Shown piece by piece: positions 41,253-49,987 of a stretch of 64,000 bases of DNA (positions are counted from its first letter, which is position 1; the number at the start of each line of letters is the position of its first letter). Below the pieces are notes generated by a model. The model worked only from the letters and a program-made list of their open reading frames with translations, was not told the origin of the DNA and did no database searches. The stretch is taken from NCBI GenBank assembly GCA_036405135.1, contig DASWYF010000034.1, positions 1-64,000 of the forward strand. Reading direction: 5' to 3'. The translations under genes and the position numbers were made by a program. Source of the DNA: Verrucomicrobiia bacterium. Its GTDB lineage: Bacteria > Verrucomicrobiota > Verrucomicrobiia > Limisphaerales > JAEYXS01.

Positions 41253-43343
41253 ATGCAAGACGAACGTAAGACTCTCGACGAACGCAACAAGATGTCCGAT
41301 CTGGAGCGCCTCCGGCACTCCTGCGCCCATGTGCTCGCCACCGCCATCCTGCGCCTCTGGCCGGATGCCCAGTTCGCCTACGGCCCGCCCGTCGAGAACG
41401 GCTTCTACTACGATGTCCTCCTCACCCACCGCATCACGCCGGAAGACTTTCCGGCCATCGAAGCGGAGATGAAAAAGGAGACGAAGGCGAACAACGTCTT
41501 CCAGAAGATCGTCGTCACCCGCGAGCAAGCCATCAAGGATGCCCAGAGCGGCCGCCTTGGTGCGCTCACCGAACGTGGCACCGTCAGCACCTTCAAGCTG
41601 GACCTGCTAAACAGCATCCCGGAAGGCGAAGCGATCTCCTATTACCAGAACGGCGACTTCATCGACCTCTGCGCCGGGCCGCACGTCATGCGCACGGGCA
41701 ACATCGGCGCGTTCAAGCTCACGAACGTGGCCAGCGCCTACTACAAGGGCGATGAGAAGAACCCGCAGCTCCAGCGCATCTACGGCACCGCCTTCAAGAA
41801 CAAGACGGAGATGGAAGCCTACTTCAACATGATTGAAGAGGCCAAGAAGCGCGACCATCGGAAGATCGGCCAGGAAATGGGCCTCTTCTCCATGGACCCG
41901 GACTTCACCGGCCCCGGCCTGCCCCTCTGGCTGCCCAAAGGCACCGCCATCGTGGAAGAACTGGAAAAGCTCGCGAAAGAAACCGAATTCGCCGCCGGCT
42001 ACGTGCGCGTAAAAACGCCGCATCTGGCCCGCGAGAAGATGTACAAGACGTCCGGCCATTTGCCATATTATGCGGAGAGCATGTTTCCGCCGATGGTGAT
42101 GGATGAGTTTTCCTCGAAGCGTAGAGAACTCGAGGCCAAAAAGAATGAAGCTGGTAAAGCTGTCTATGGTTGGGCTGGAAGCCAGATAACTGACGCAATG
42201 GCCAAGGAGGGAGAACCTAATGCGTTGATGGACCAGATTATTGCGGAACATCAGCACATGAACAAGCTGCCAGATAATGTTTCATCTTCATTAAACGATT
42301 TGCGTTCCTCCAATCGTGCATTGCGTGAGCTTCCTTTAGCTGAGACTTACTACCTCAAAGCGATGAACTGCCCGCATCACCATCGCGTGTTTGCGGCAGA
42401 ACCCAAGAGCTATCGCGATCTCCCCCTGCGCCTCGCGGAATACGGCACCTGCTATCGCTTCGAGCAGTCCGGTGAATTGTTCGGCCTCATGCGCGTTCGT
42501 TCCATGAACATGAACGATGCGCACATCTATTGCACCGAGGAACAGTTCGCCGACGAGTTCCGGGCGGTGAATGACATGTATCTGAAATACTTCAAGATCT
42601 TCGGTCTGGAGAAATATCAGATGCGTTTCAGCACGCACGATCCCAAACGCCTCGGCGAGAAGTTCGTCAACGAACCCGAGCTGTGGAAGAAGACGGAAGA
42701 CATGGTGCGCAAGGTGCTTATCGAGTCCGGCATCAACTTCGTGGAAGTGGCGAATGAAGCCGCCTTCTACGGCCCGAAGATCGACGTGCAAGTCTGGAGC
42801 GCCATCGGCCGCGAATTCACTATCGCCACGAACCAGGTGGATTTCGCCGTGCCCGCCAAGTTCGGCCTCACTTACAAAGACCGCGACAACACGAACAAGA
42901 CCCCGCTGTGCATCCATCGCGCCCCGTTGGGCACGCATGAGCGTTTCATCGGCTTCCTCATCGAGCATTACGCCGGCAACTTCCCGCTCTGGCTCGCACC
43001 CGATCAAGTCCGCGTCATCACCATCGGTGATGACGACAAACTCGTCGGCCACGCCAAAGCCATCGTGAACGAACTCCGCGGCAAGATGGTCCGTGCCGAA
43101 GGCGATTACGGCGCCGAACCCATCAAGGCCAAGATCCAAAACGCCGAGCACGCCAAGGTCCACACCATGCTCGTCCTCGGCACCCGCGAACTGGAAAACG
43201 ACAGCGTCGCCATCCGCCTCCACGGCAAAGGCAACGTCGGCACCAAGCCGACGAATGAGGCCATCGCGGATATCGTGGCCTCCATCACCGAGCGTCGCGC
43301 CAATCCGGTGCATACGGCTGCGCCTGCTCAGAAAGCTCAATAG
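41253..43343 (+). CDS. thrS: threonyl-tRNA synthetase with a 78-residue insertion
   Basis: 696 residues from the ATG at 41253; the frame upstream only covers the repeat. It lacks the N-terminal TGS domain and starts with the editing domain (HSCAHVLATAI). The catalytic core has MNCPHHH (zinc Cys/His), FRFEQSGELFG-type motif 2 (YRFEQSGELFGLMRVR) and IHRAPLGTHERFIGFLIEHY, then the anticodon domain. Between MFPPMVMDE and ETYYLKAMNCP, where other ThrRS have no gap, 78 residues (bases 42108-42341) are inserted in frame. Known role: charges tRNA-Thr. Confidence 0.95.
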   Translation: MQDERKTLDERNKMSDLERLRHSCAHVLATAILRLWPDAQFAYGPPVENGFYYDVLLTHRITPEDFPAIEAEMKKETKANNVFQKIVVTREQAIKDAQSGRLGALTERGTVSTFKLDLLNSIPEGEAISYYQNGDFIDLCAGPHVMRTGNIGAFKLTNVASAYYKGDEKNPQLQRIYGTAFKNKTEMEAYFNMIEEAKKRDHRKIGQEMGLFSMDPDFTGPGLPLWLPKGTAIVEELEKLAKETEFAAGYVRVKTPHLAREKMYKTSGHLPYYAESMFPPMVMDEFSSKRRELEAKKNEAGKAVYGWAGSQITDAMAKEGEPNALMDQIIAEHQHMNKLPDNVSSSLNDLRSSNRALRELPLAETYYLKAMNCPHHHRVFAAEPKSYRDLPLRLAEYGTCYRFEQSGELFGLMRVRSMNMNDAHIYCTEEQFADEFRAVNDMYLKYFKIFGLEKYQMRFSTHDPKRLGEKFVNEPELWKKTEDMVRKVLIESGINFVEVANEAAFYGPKIDVQVWSAIGREFTIATNQVDFAVPAKFGLTYKDRDNTNKTPLCIHRAPLGTHERFIGFLIEHYAGNFPLWLAPDQVRVITIGDDDKLVGHAKAIVNELRGKMVRAEGDYGAEPIKAKIQNAEHAKVHTMLVLGTRELENDSVAIRLHGKGNVGTKPTNEAIADIVASITERRANPVHTAAPAQKAQ
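42108..42341 (+). other. in-frame AT-richer insertion in thrS
   Basis: 234 bases coding for a helical, polar stretch (starting FSSKRRELEAKKNEAGKAVY, ending LRSSNRALRELPLA). By hand count its GC content is about 46%, clearly lower than the surrounding gene, and codon endings shift from C/G to A/T. Too short for an intein with known motifs. It probably forms a surface domain. Confidence 0.7.
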
Positions 43344-43362
43344 TCGATTTATTTAACCAAAG

Positions 43363-43399
43363 GGCGTGAGTTGCCGAAAGACAACTCACGCCTTTTTTT
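43363..43399. terminator. intrinsic terminator after thrS
   Basis: Perfect arms GGCGTGAGTTG (43363-43373) and CAACTCACGCC (43382-43392), 8-base loop, then seven T. It ends at the stop codon of the convergent gene. Confidence 0.92.
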
Positions 43400-43811
43400 A
43401 CTCATAAACCGGCAGCAGATCCACCGCTTCCCGTATCCGGCGGATCTTCTCCACCGTGAGTTCGCACACTGCATCCAGTTGGATCAGGGATTTTTCCGGC
43501 GTTTCCACCAATCCTACGCACATGGTGACAAGCCAGTGATTCGCCAAGTATATCTTGGCTTCCTCTGGTTTCACTAGACTGAACAATCCGGCGTAGAACC
43601 ACGGCTTCGGATCTTCCATCGGATCGCAGCGATGCACCATCAGATAGGCGTTTCGACAGGAGCGTGCCAGGCGCTCTGGGTCTTCCCTCTCCAGATGCTC
43701 CATATACGCCTGCGCATTCTTGCCCAGACCATGATGCACGATCCAGCGGCTGTTGCCCCGGCGCACCCACGCCACGTGATCTATCGGATTAAGCGTGTTC
43801 AACATGATCAT
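43398..43811 (-). CDS. hypothetical protein, unknown family
   Basis: 137 residues, soluble, with several Trp and His residues (WIVHHGLGKNAQAYMEHLER). No family recognised. Its start overlaps the end of the Rnk-like gene by 23 bases, so the two are probably co-transcribed. Confidence 0.65.
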   Translation of the reverse strand: MIMLNTLNPIDHVAWVRRGNSRWIVHHGLGKNAQAYMEHLEREDPERLARSCRNAYLMVHRCDPMEDPKPWFYAGLFSLVKPEEAKIYLANHWLVTMCVGLVETPEKSLIQLDAVCELTVEKIRRIREAVDLLPVYE

Positions 43812-44238
43812 CCTTTCGTGGTTGAGGAGTGTCTGGGCGCCATATTTGCGCTGTTTGTTGCCGTTTCACGCGGCATATCTTCAAGGACAGCATCCCTCCC
43901 GGCACCGGCCATCGGAATTCATCGCCTTCGCGATAACCCAGCATCGCCGTACCCAACGGGGCCAGCACTGAAACCAGACCGAGCGTGATGTCCGTCCGTT
44001 CGGGGAACACCAGCGTGTAAGTCATCAATTCCCCACTCTGGATATCCTCCAGTTCCACGGTGGAATCCATGGTTACAACATCTTCCGGCACCTCGTCATC
44101 GGGCACAATGCGTGCCCGTTCCAACTCAAGCTCCAGCCGATGCAAATTCTCAGCCGAGACTCCATTTCTTCCCTGTTTGCGGGCTTGGATCAGCAGCTTC
44201 AGCCGCCGTGCATCCCGCTCCGATACGATCAATTTCAT
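43789..44238 (-). CDS. rnk: Rnk-like regulator (GreA/GreB C-terminal domain)
   Basis: 149 residues. A short N-terminal coiled coil (about 1-45) and a GreA/GreB-type C-terminal domain with VTMDSTVELED, YTLVFPE and LAPLGTAMLGYREGDEFRWPVPGG. The short coiled coil without acidic tip residues is the Rnk arrangement rather than GreA. Known role: binds RNA polymerase near the secondary channel; first named as nucleoside diphosphate kinase regulator. Confidence 0.8.
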   Translation of the reverse strand: MKLIVSERDARRLKLLIQARKQGRNGVSAENLHRLELELERARIVPDDEVPEDVVTMDSTVELEDIQSGELMTYTLVFPERTDITLGLVSVLAPLGTAMLGYREGDEFRWPVPGGMLSLKICRVKRQQTAQIWRPDTPQPRKDDHVEHA

Positions 44239-44321
44239 GACACAATTTTTCCATAAAGAGATTGGGCACAGACCAGAGACAACCGGTCTATGCGAATATA
44301 GATAAGATAACCGTTGAAGAA

Positions 44322-44445
44322 GGGAGCTGAGAAAGGCTGCTAGAAGCCGGCCCTGTCAGCTCCCGCAAGCGCGGAAGGCCGAAAGGCGGTGCAATGAGAC
44401 GCCACAATACACGCTGCCCGGATTAGTTCCGGTAGCTGGCAAGAA
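44322..44445. other. structured intergenic sequence, possible small RNA
   Basis: GGGAGCTGA (44322-44330) and TCAGCTCCC (44356-44364) form a perfect 9-bp stem. GCCGGC (44346-44351) can instead pair with GCTGGC (44435-44440), enclosing hairpins CCGC-AAGC-GCGG, GCC-GAAA-GGC and CCGG...CCGG. I could not match it to a known RNA family: not SRP RNA, RNase P or a riboswitch I recognise. The remainder of the gap 44239-44525 shows nothing. Confidence 0.3.
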
Positions 44446-44525
44446 GACTTGCAGTGGCAATAAATTCATCACGCGCATAATTTACTACACCGTGAAGAAT
44501 TAGCAACCGATAGAAGTGAAAAATC

Positions 44526-46352
44526 TTACTGAGCCGATGATTTTTTATAAATCGTCCGCAACCACTCGCCACGCGTCATCTTGCCGTCCGCTTTGATCGC
44601 ATCCACTTTGATCCCCAAGCCCGTCGCCAGCTTCATCCAACGCGCAGCGAGTTCTGGATCGAGAACTTTATCCAGTCCCACCTCGTGGCCCGGATAATTC
44701 TCGTGATATTGGCTGATGATCTTCTTACCGCGCGCACCCGGTTTGTCTGGCATCGGCGCGAGTCCATGCAGCCCACCCGCTGTGCCCCACCATTGCACCA
44801 TGGCGAAATCAGGATGTACCGGCGGCACATCAGTGGTGTAGATGGTGCCGGAACCGACTTCATGCAGACGCTTTTGCAGTTTCGGCACATTCACGCTCCG
44901 CACGTCGGTCTTTGCTCTCACGGCTTGTGCCGCTGCATGTCCCGATGCCTGGCCAAGCGAAGTCCAGATAGGTTCCAAACGCAGCGCACAAAAACCGACA
45001 TGCGAAGAACTCACCGCCCCCGGCACCAGCAGGTTCTTCACATCCTTCGGCAATAGAACGCCATACGGGATCTGATAAGGCGGCGTGGCCTGATAGAACT
45101 CGCCCGTGTGCTTGCCGCCAAAGTGCGAGCCTTCATGCAAGGTGCCGTGGCAGTTGTGCGTGTATTCACCCAATGCGATGGCATTTGTATGCAGGATGCC
45201 GCGTGCATCACCGGGCGCATGCTGCGTGTCGTTCTGCGTATAGACATGCACCCCGATCATACGGCGCGCCTCACGCACGTAAATTTGTCCCGGAATGTTG
45301 TCCGTCTCCACAAATTCATCTTTGCACAAACCCCAAGTCAACGCTTCCTCGCGTAGATGCTTGGGCACCGCCGGGTCATTCTGGAAAAAATACAGCAGCC
45401 CCAAATTCCACAGCAGATGATACTCGTAGATCCCCTGACGCACCTTGGCATCGCCTTCCGGCCAGCCAAGCTGGTCGCCCGGTAATGACAGGCGCACCAA
45501 TCCACGTGACTGATCATTGATGTCGTGCTTGCCATTCGGCAGCGGAGGGATGTGCGCTTTGTAGATGTTCGCTTCGTTATACCCGAAGATCTTTTTCAGC
45601 TTGCCGTTAGCGAACAACTCCAACACACCCGCGAACTGCTCACGCTTGTATCCCTTTGGCATCTTGGGCAGCACCCGGTTCGTCGGATTCTGCGTCATGC
45701 AAAAGCGGAAATTGTAGCCCTGCAATTGTCCATCGCTCTTTTCTGGAGCCAATGTTTCACGATAAACATCTTTGCCTTCCCGTCCGACATGATAGTTCAC
45801 CTTCGCTGCAGCCATGAGATCACCCTCATAGGAGGCATCGATGAACACCTTGGCTTTGCATTCGTGCCGCTTGCCTTGAGCATCGGTGAAAGTGGTTGTT
45901 TCGATACTGCGTCCTTCACCCGGTTTATCCATTTCCACTGAAGCAAGCACCCACGATTTCTTCACCTTGATGCGAGGCTGCTCATTGATCATCTGCTCAA
46001 GGATCATCAGGTTCACCTTCGGTTCGCCGTGCGCCCCGCGAAACGAATCCTTCACCTGCTGCGAATTCTCGCCATAAGTCTGGCGGTAATACGCTTCGAC
46101 GCGTTTGCAGAAATCGAGATAGGTGCCCGTGATGCCCTCAAGCACATGAAAATCCGTATGGGACAACCCATGTGTCAGCAACCCACCGATGCGGGGTGTC
46201 GGTTCTATCAGTAGAACATTCTCACCATCCTTCGCCGCACCGATTGCAGCCGCTATGCCTGCGGGTGTGCTTCCATACACCAAGATCGGAACATTCTCCG
46301 CTGCTTGGGCAGACAAGGTCAGTGCCAGAAACAATCCAAGGAGGAAACGCAT
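44526..46352 (-). CDS. exported FAD-dependent oxidoreductase
   Basis: 608 residues. A signal peptide (about 1-17, SAQAAE) is followed at once by the dinucleotide-binding loop VYGSTPAGIAAAIGAA and IEPTPRIGGLLTHG of the FAD_oxidored family (PF12831-type). The large C-terminal part carries conserved YEGDLMAAAKV and GAVSSSHVGFCALRLEP segments. Known: these exported flavoproteins abound in Planctomycetes and Verrucomicrobia; substrates are mostly unknown, probably sugars. Confidence 0.85.
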   Translation of the reverse strand: MRFLLGLFLALTLSAQAAENVPILVYGSTPAGIAAAIGAAKDGENVLLIEPTPRIGGLLTHGLSHTDFHVLEGITGTYLDFCKRVEAYYRQTYGENSQQVKDSFRGAHGEPKVNLMILEQMINEQPRIKVKKSWVLASVEMDKPGEGRSIETTTFTDAQGKRHECKAKVFIDASYEGDLMAAAKVNYHVGREGKDVYRETLAPEKSDGQLQGYNFRFCMTQNPTNRVLPKMPKGYKREQFAGVLELFANGKLKKIFGYNEANIYKAHIPPLPNGKHDINDQSRGLVRLSLPGDQLGWPEGDAKVRQGIYEYHLLWNLGLLYFFQNDPAVPKHLREEALTWGLCKDEFVETDNIPGQIYVREARRMIGVHVYTQNDTQHAPGDARGILHTNAIALGEYTHNCHGTLHEGSHFGGKHTGEFYQATPPYQIPYGVLLPKDVKNLLVPGAVSSSHVGFCALRLEPIWTSLGQASGHAAAQAVRAKTDVRSVNVPKLQKRLHEVGSGTIYTTDVPPVHPDFAMVQWWGTAGGLHGLAPMPDKPGARGKKIISQYHENYPGHEVGLDKVLDPELAARWMKLATGLGIKVDAIKADGKMTRGEWLRTIYKKSSAQ

Positions 46353-46406
46353 GACTTAATTAAAGGTATATCCGGAGCCGAGGCAATGCTCACCTGAAGG
46401 GAATTC

Positions 46407-48002
46407 TTATTCGCCTTCAGTCTTGGCATGAGTGCGAACTTTCAAACCGCCTACCACCAGTTTGCGCCGCTCTTCCTTCGGCGGTTCATCTGTAGCTGGC
46501 GCATCTGAAGATTCCGCCTTGCCCTCCTGTTCTGGCCGGTAGAATTTGGCCAGTTCCGTTTCAATGCCTAAATCCTCCGTGTAGTGCAACAAGGTCACTT
46601 GTTTGCATAGGCCATTGTAACTGGCAAAAAGGGATGATGCCGGACCATCCATATGCAATACCCCGTCCGCTTGAGTCTGGCGTGCCTTGCGAATACGGTC
46701 GCCATCAGCCGGATGCGTATCAAAGAATCCGGTTTTGCCCAGTCCCACACGGTCTTCTATATCGATTTTTTTCTGCAATGGCACCAAGGCATCTGTATTC
46801 GTGAAATACTCCATGAAGTTCTCGGGCAAGCGGCGGTCATTGTTCCAGGGGACGCGCATGGCCTTGTAAGCAAGCTCCAGCGAATTGCCCATCGTATGCA
46901 GACGTTTGGTTGTGCTTTCAACTGTCTCGCTACCGACAAGCTGGATCGCATAACTATCTGCGTCGTATTCCATCTGCCGGAGCATGAAGCAGCCGATCGC
47001 ATGACCGATCCACAGGAGAATTTTCAAAATCAGCCGGGAAAACCAGACGGCCAGACGGCCAAGGTTGACAATGATGCTGACTCGAAAATCCTCAGTCCGG
47101 CCCCACTCTTCCAAGGTCATATCCCATTCATCGCGCTCGTATGCGATGCGGGCAAACCACGCGTTGATGCTGCGAATGACATAGGTCAAACGCATGCCGA
47201 AGCCTTGGGTGAAATGACCAAATTCGTGCGCCAACACACCCGCTAGCTGTTTGGCGCTTAAACCTGCCACCAATGGCATGCCAATGGTCAGCACCAGATC
47301 TGAACTGAAAAAACTCTGCATGCCGCGCCGGAAACTGGCGGATGCATTCAACTGGCAATCCACATCGACCCGGCTTGGTTTTGGTGCACCTACTATGATG
47401 CAGACTTTTTCGATCAGTTCATACAAGGCCGGTGCTGCATCTTTGCTCAAGCCGAGCGGGTGCGGTGGTGGAGCGCGTCGAGCCAGCAGGGGCTTGATCA
47501 TGAACAGCACCACCACAATCCCACTGAACAAGGGCGTCAGATAGATCGCCAGCTTGAGAAGCATCGCCCGCCCGCCACCTCCTCCTTCAAATATGAAATT
47601 ACCTTTCGTCGCCCAGAGATAAACTCCCCACCCGGCCGCGCCGATTAGGGCAAAATAGATTATCGGCAGGATGACCATGGTGACCAACACGACGATCATG
47701 CCGAGCTTATACAAGAACCCCACAGGAGACGGTGTTATGGATCCTGTGAATGTGGCGTTGAGATTACTTTCTGGCTCTTCTTCAAAAATATGTGGTGTTT
47801 CTGGAACTTCAGAAGGTGGCGTATCTGGCATGAATAGAGTGGTACGATTGGCACAAGTCGGGCAATCGATCTCCAATCCCGCAGATTCCAGTGGAAACGC
47901 AAGATTGGTCCCACAAGCCACACACGAACACTTAGCTAGTGATTCTCCTCCCATATTCAGTGATGTATGGCGAAATCTTGGAGTTCCCAACCGGGACATC
48001 AA
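46407..48002 (-). CDS. membrane M48-family metalloprotease with zinc-ribbon N-terminus
   Basis: 531 residues. An N-terminal zinc ribbon (CVACGTNL ... CPTCANRT, about 27-55), a Pro/Glu-rich linker, two membrane spans (about 95-135 and 150-175), then the M48 domain with His259-Glu-Phe-Gly-His263 in LAHEFGHFTQGFG and a downstream EYDADSYAIQ glutamate site. Known: M48/HtpX-like enzymes degrade membrane proteins. The acidic C-terminal tail is extra. Confidence 0.85.
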   Translation of the reverse strand: MMSRLGTPRFRHTSLNMGGESLAKCSCVACGTNLAFPLESAGLEIDCPTCANRTTLFMPDTPPSEVPETPHIFEEEPESNLNATFTGSITPSPVGFLYKLGMIVVLVTMVILPIIYFALIGAAGWGVYLWATKGNFIFEGGGGGRAMLLKLAIYLTPLFSGIVVVLFMIKPLLARRAPPPHPLGLSKDAAPALYELIEKVCIIVGAPKPSRVDVDCQLNASASFRRGMQSFFSSDLVLTIGMPLVAGLSAKQLAGVLAHEFGHFTQGFGMRLTYVIRSINAWFARIAYERDEWDMTLEEWGRTEDFRVSIIVNLGRLAVWFSRLILKILLWIGHAIGCFMLRQMEYDADSYAIQLVGSETVESTTKRLHTMGNSLELAYKAMRVPWNNDRRLPENFMEYFTNTDALVPLQKKIDIEDRVGLGKTGFFDTHPADGDRIRKARQTQADGVLHMDGPASSLFASYNGLCKQVTLLHYTEDLGIETELAKFYRPEQEGKAESSDAPATDEPPKEERRKLVVGGLKVRTHAKTEGE

Positions 48003-48070
48003 TCAAAAAAGCAGTGCCAAAAATGCCTAGTTGAAGTGACAGGTGCATTTATCGCAGACATAGTTCACCC

Positions 48071-48670
48071 ATGCTTTTCGATTTTGAAGGAGCCCATAAA
48101 GAACGCGCCTACGCTATTCTGGCCAGCCTCATCACCCCGAGGCCGATCGCTTTGGTCACCACTTTGAGTCCTGATGGCAAAGTAAATGCCGCCCCGTTCA
48201 GCTTCTTCAATATCCTAGGTGATGAACCGCCCATCGTAGCCTTCGCCCCGGCCGACCGCGATGACGGCACTCCCAAGGACACCGCCCGCAACATCCGGGC
48301 GACGCATGAGTTCGTCGTGAACTTGGTGGATGAACCGATCGCTGAAGCCATGAACAAATGCGCTACCGCCCTGGCCTACGGTGAGAATGAACTGACGTTG
48401 GCCAGACTGACCGCTGCTCCTTCCCTCACCGTAAAACCGCCACGCATCGCGGAATCCCCCGCCAGCTTTGAATGCACGGAATGGGGAACGTTACACATCG
48501 GCAATAACCGCATCGTCATCGGCGAGATCAAACGTGCTCACGTGCGGGACACCTTGGTGGATGCCACCAGACTGCGGATCAAGAGTGAGGAACTGCACAT
48601 CATCGGGCGCATGGCCTCCCCGCATTGGTATTGCCGGACTAGGGATCGCTTCGAGATGCAGCACCCTTAA
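48071..48670 (+). CDS. flavin reductase-like FMN-binding protein (DIM6/NTAB family)
   Basis: 199 residues. LITPRPIALVTTLSPDGKVN and NAAPFSFFNILGDEPPIVAF are the FMN-binding hallmarks of the family; RNIRATHEFVVNLV and CTEWGTLHIG follow. Cofactor partner and substrate cannot be told from sequence. Confidence 0.85.
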   Translation: MLFDFEGAHKERAYAILASLITPRPIALVTTLSPDGKVNAAPFSFFNILGDEPPIVAFAPADRDDGTPKDTARNIRATHEFVVNLVDEPIAEAMNKCATALAYGENELTLARLTAAPSLTVKPPRIAESPASFECTEWGTLHIGNNRIVIGEIKRAHVRDTLVDATRLRIKSEELHIIGRMASPHWYCRTRDRFEMQHP

Positions 48671-48675
48671 AAAAA

Positions 48676-49974
48676 CTATGCCAGCAACTCCTTGATCACT
48701 GTGCCTTCGCTCAAAGCGATGGGCCGCCCGATGGGTGTCACAATCTCCTTCTCGTGGTTGATGCCCAGCGCATGCAGGATGGTGGCGTGAATATCTTCCA
48801 CCAGCACCGGGTTCTGCGGCTCTTTTTTCTCGCCCTTGGGATCGGTCGCTCCCACCACGCGTCCGCTCTGAATGCCGCCACCCGCCATCGCCACTGTAAA
48901 GCCATGCGGCCAGTGATCGCGGCCTTCGAGCGGGTTCAGCTTGGGCGTACGACCGAATTCGCCGCCCCATAGCACGATGGTGCGGTCCAGCAGGTCGCGG
49001 CGTTTCAGATCCGTCATCAGCGCAGCCAATGCCGGGTCAAGTATATTTACCAGTTTGCCCTGAGATTCATGATTGTTCGTGTGGGTGTCCCAGCCGTTCA
49101 AAGTCACTTCCACACAGCGCACACCCCGCTCCACCAAGCGCACCGCTGCAAGACAGCCGCGACCAAACGCCGTGTCGCCATAAGCCATTCGTTCGGCCAC
49201 GGGTACTTGCGAGACATCAAACGCCTTCACCTGGTCCGAGGTCATCATGTTCGCCGCCTTGTGCATCGTTTGTTGATGCAATGTCTTGGTGGCGTCAAAA
49301 TCGGGCTGTCGGCCTTGGCTAAAGGCGCGCTCAACCACATCGAGATTCTTCATCCGCACCGCCTGGCGCTTCGCATCAACCTTGGCTTTCAAATCGGGAA
49401 GAGAATTGGCGGGGTCGTTCGTCTTGAATGCATCATACGCCGCGCCAAAATGCCCGCCTCTCGCTGGCCATTGCCCGGGCAAAATGGAGATGTGTGTGGG
49501 GATCTCGATCTTTTGATCCGGCATTTCGTGCGCGATGATCGCACCAATAGCCGGATGCAAGATCGTCGGGTTCGGACGATAACCCGTCTTCATGTTATAG
49601 GTGGCCCGCTCATGATCGCCCTCTTTGCTCACCACCGAACGCACCAAGGCCATATCCGACAAAATCCCCGCCGTCTGCTCCAGACCAGCCGCCACCTGCA
49701 CATCCTTCAACGAAGTCTTGATGGCCCGCGTGCCATAGGCGATGGTCGAGCCTGGATGCGGGTCGAATGTCTCCAACTGGCTGGGAGCGCCCTGCATCCA
49801 CAGCACGATGACGGACTGCGCCCGCGTCTCACTTTTCTTCTCTGCATCCAATGCGAGTATCTGCCCCAGCGGTGTAAGCCAAGTGAGTCCAGCCAGGCCT
49901 GCCGCCTTCAACAAGGTCCGGCGGGAAAAGTGATCCATCGTTCCACAACCCGGATTCATCTCTGGTGAAATCAT
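48676..49974 (-). CDS. DUF1501 protein (sulfatase-like, Tat-exported)
   Basis: 432 residues from the ATG at 49974, which has a GAGAAG box upstream and lies 13 bases after the DUF1549 stop; a start at 50016 is possible. Tat signal HFSRRTLLKAAGLAG. VLWMQGAPSQLETFDPHPG and TIVLWGGEFGRTPKLN are DUF1501 landmarks. Known: always paired with DUF1549/DUF1553 proteins in Planctomycetes and Verrucomicrobia. Function unknown, probably envelope or glycan related. Confidence 0.88.
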   Translation of the reverse strand: MISPEMNPGCGTMDHFSRRTLLKAAGLAGLTWLTPLGQILALDAEKKSETRAQSVIVLWMQGAPSQLETFDPHPGSTIAYGTRAIKTSLKDVQVAAGLEQTAGILSDMALVRSVVSKEGDHERATYNMKTGYRPNPTILHPAIGAIIAHEMPDQKIEIPTHISILPGQWPARGGHFGAAYDAFKTNDPANSLPDLKAKVDAKRQAVRMKNLDVVERAFSQGRQPDFDATKTLHQQTMHKAANMMTSDQVKAFDVSQVPVAERMAYGDTAFGRGCLAAVRLVERGVRCVEVTLNGWDTHTNNHESQGKLVNILDPALAALMTDLKRRDLLDRTIVLWGGEFGRTPKLNPLEGRDHWPHGFTVAMAGGGIQSGRVVGATDPKGEKKEPQNPVLVEDIHATILHALGINHEKEIVTPIGRPIALSEGTVIKELLA

Positions 49975-49987
49975 ATCGTCACGCTTC

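Noticed and set aside
42108-42341. Intein in thrS
   Set aside because: 78 residues is too short for known splicing domains and there is no Cys/Ser start with a terminal His-Asn.
42336-43340. 334-residue minus-strand frame
   Set aside because: Antisense shadow of thrS.
44322-44445. SRP RNA (4.5S) or cobalamin riboswitch
   Set aside because: Local resemblances exist (CTCCCGCAA, GTAGCTGGCA), but the conserved SRP apical loop and the B12 box are absent.
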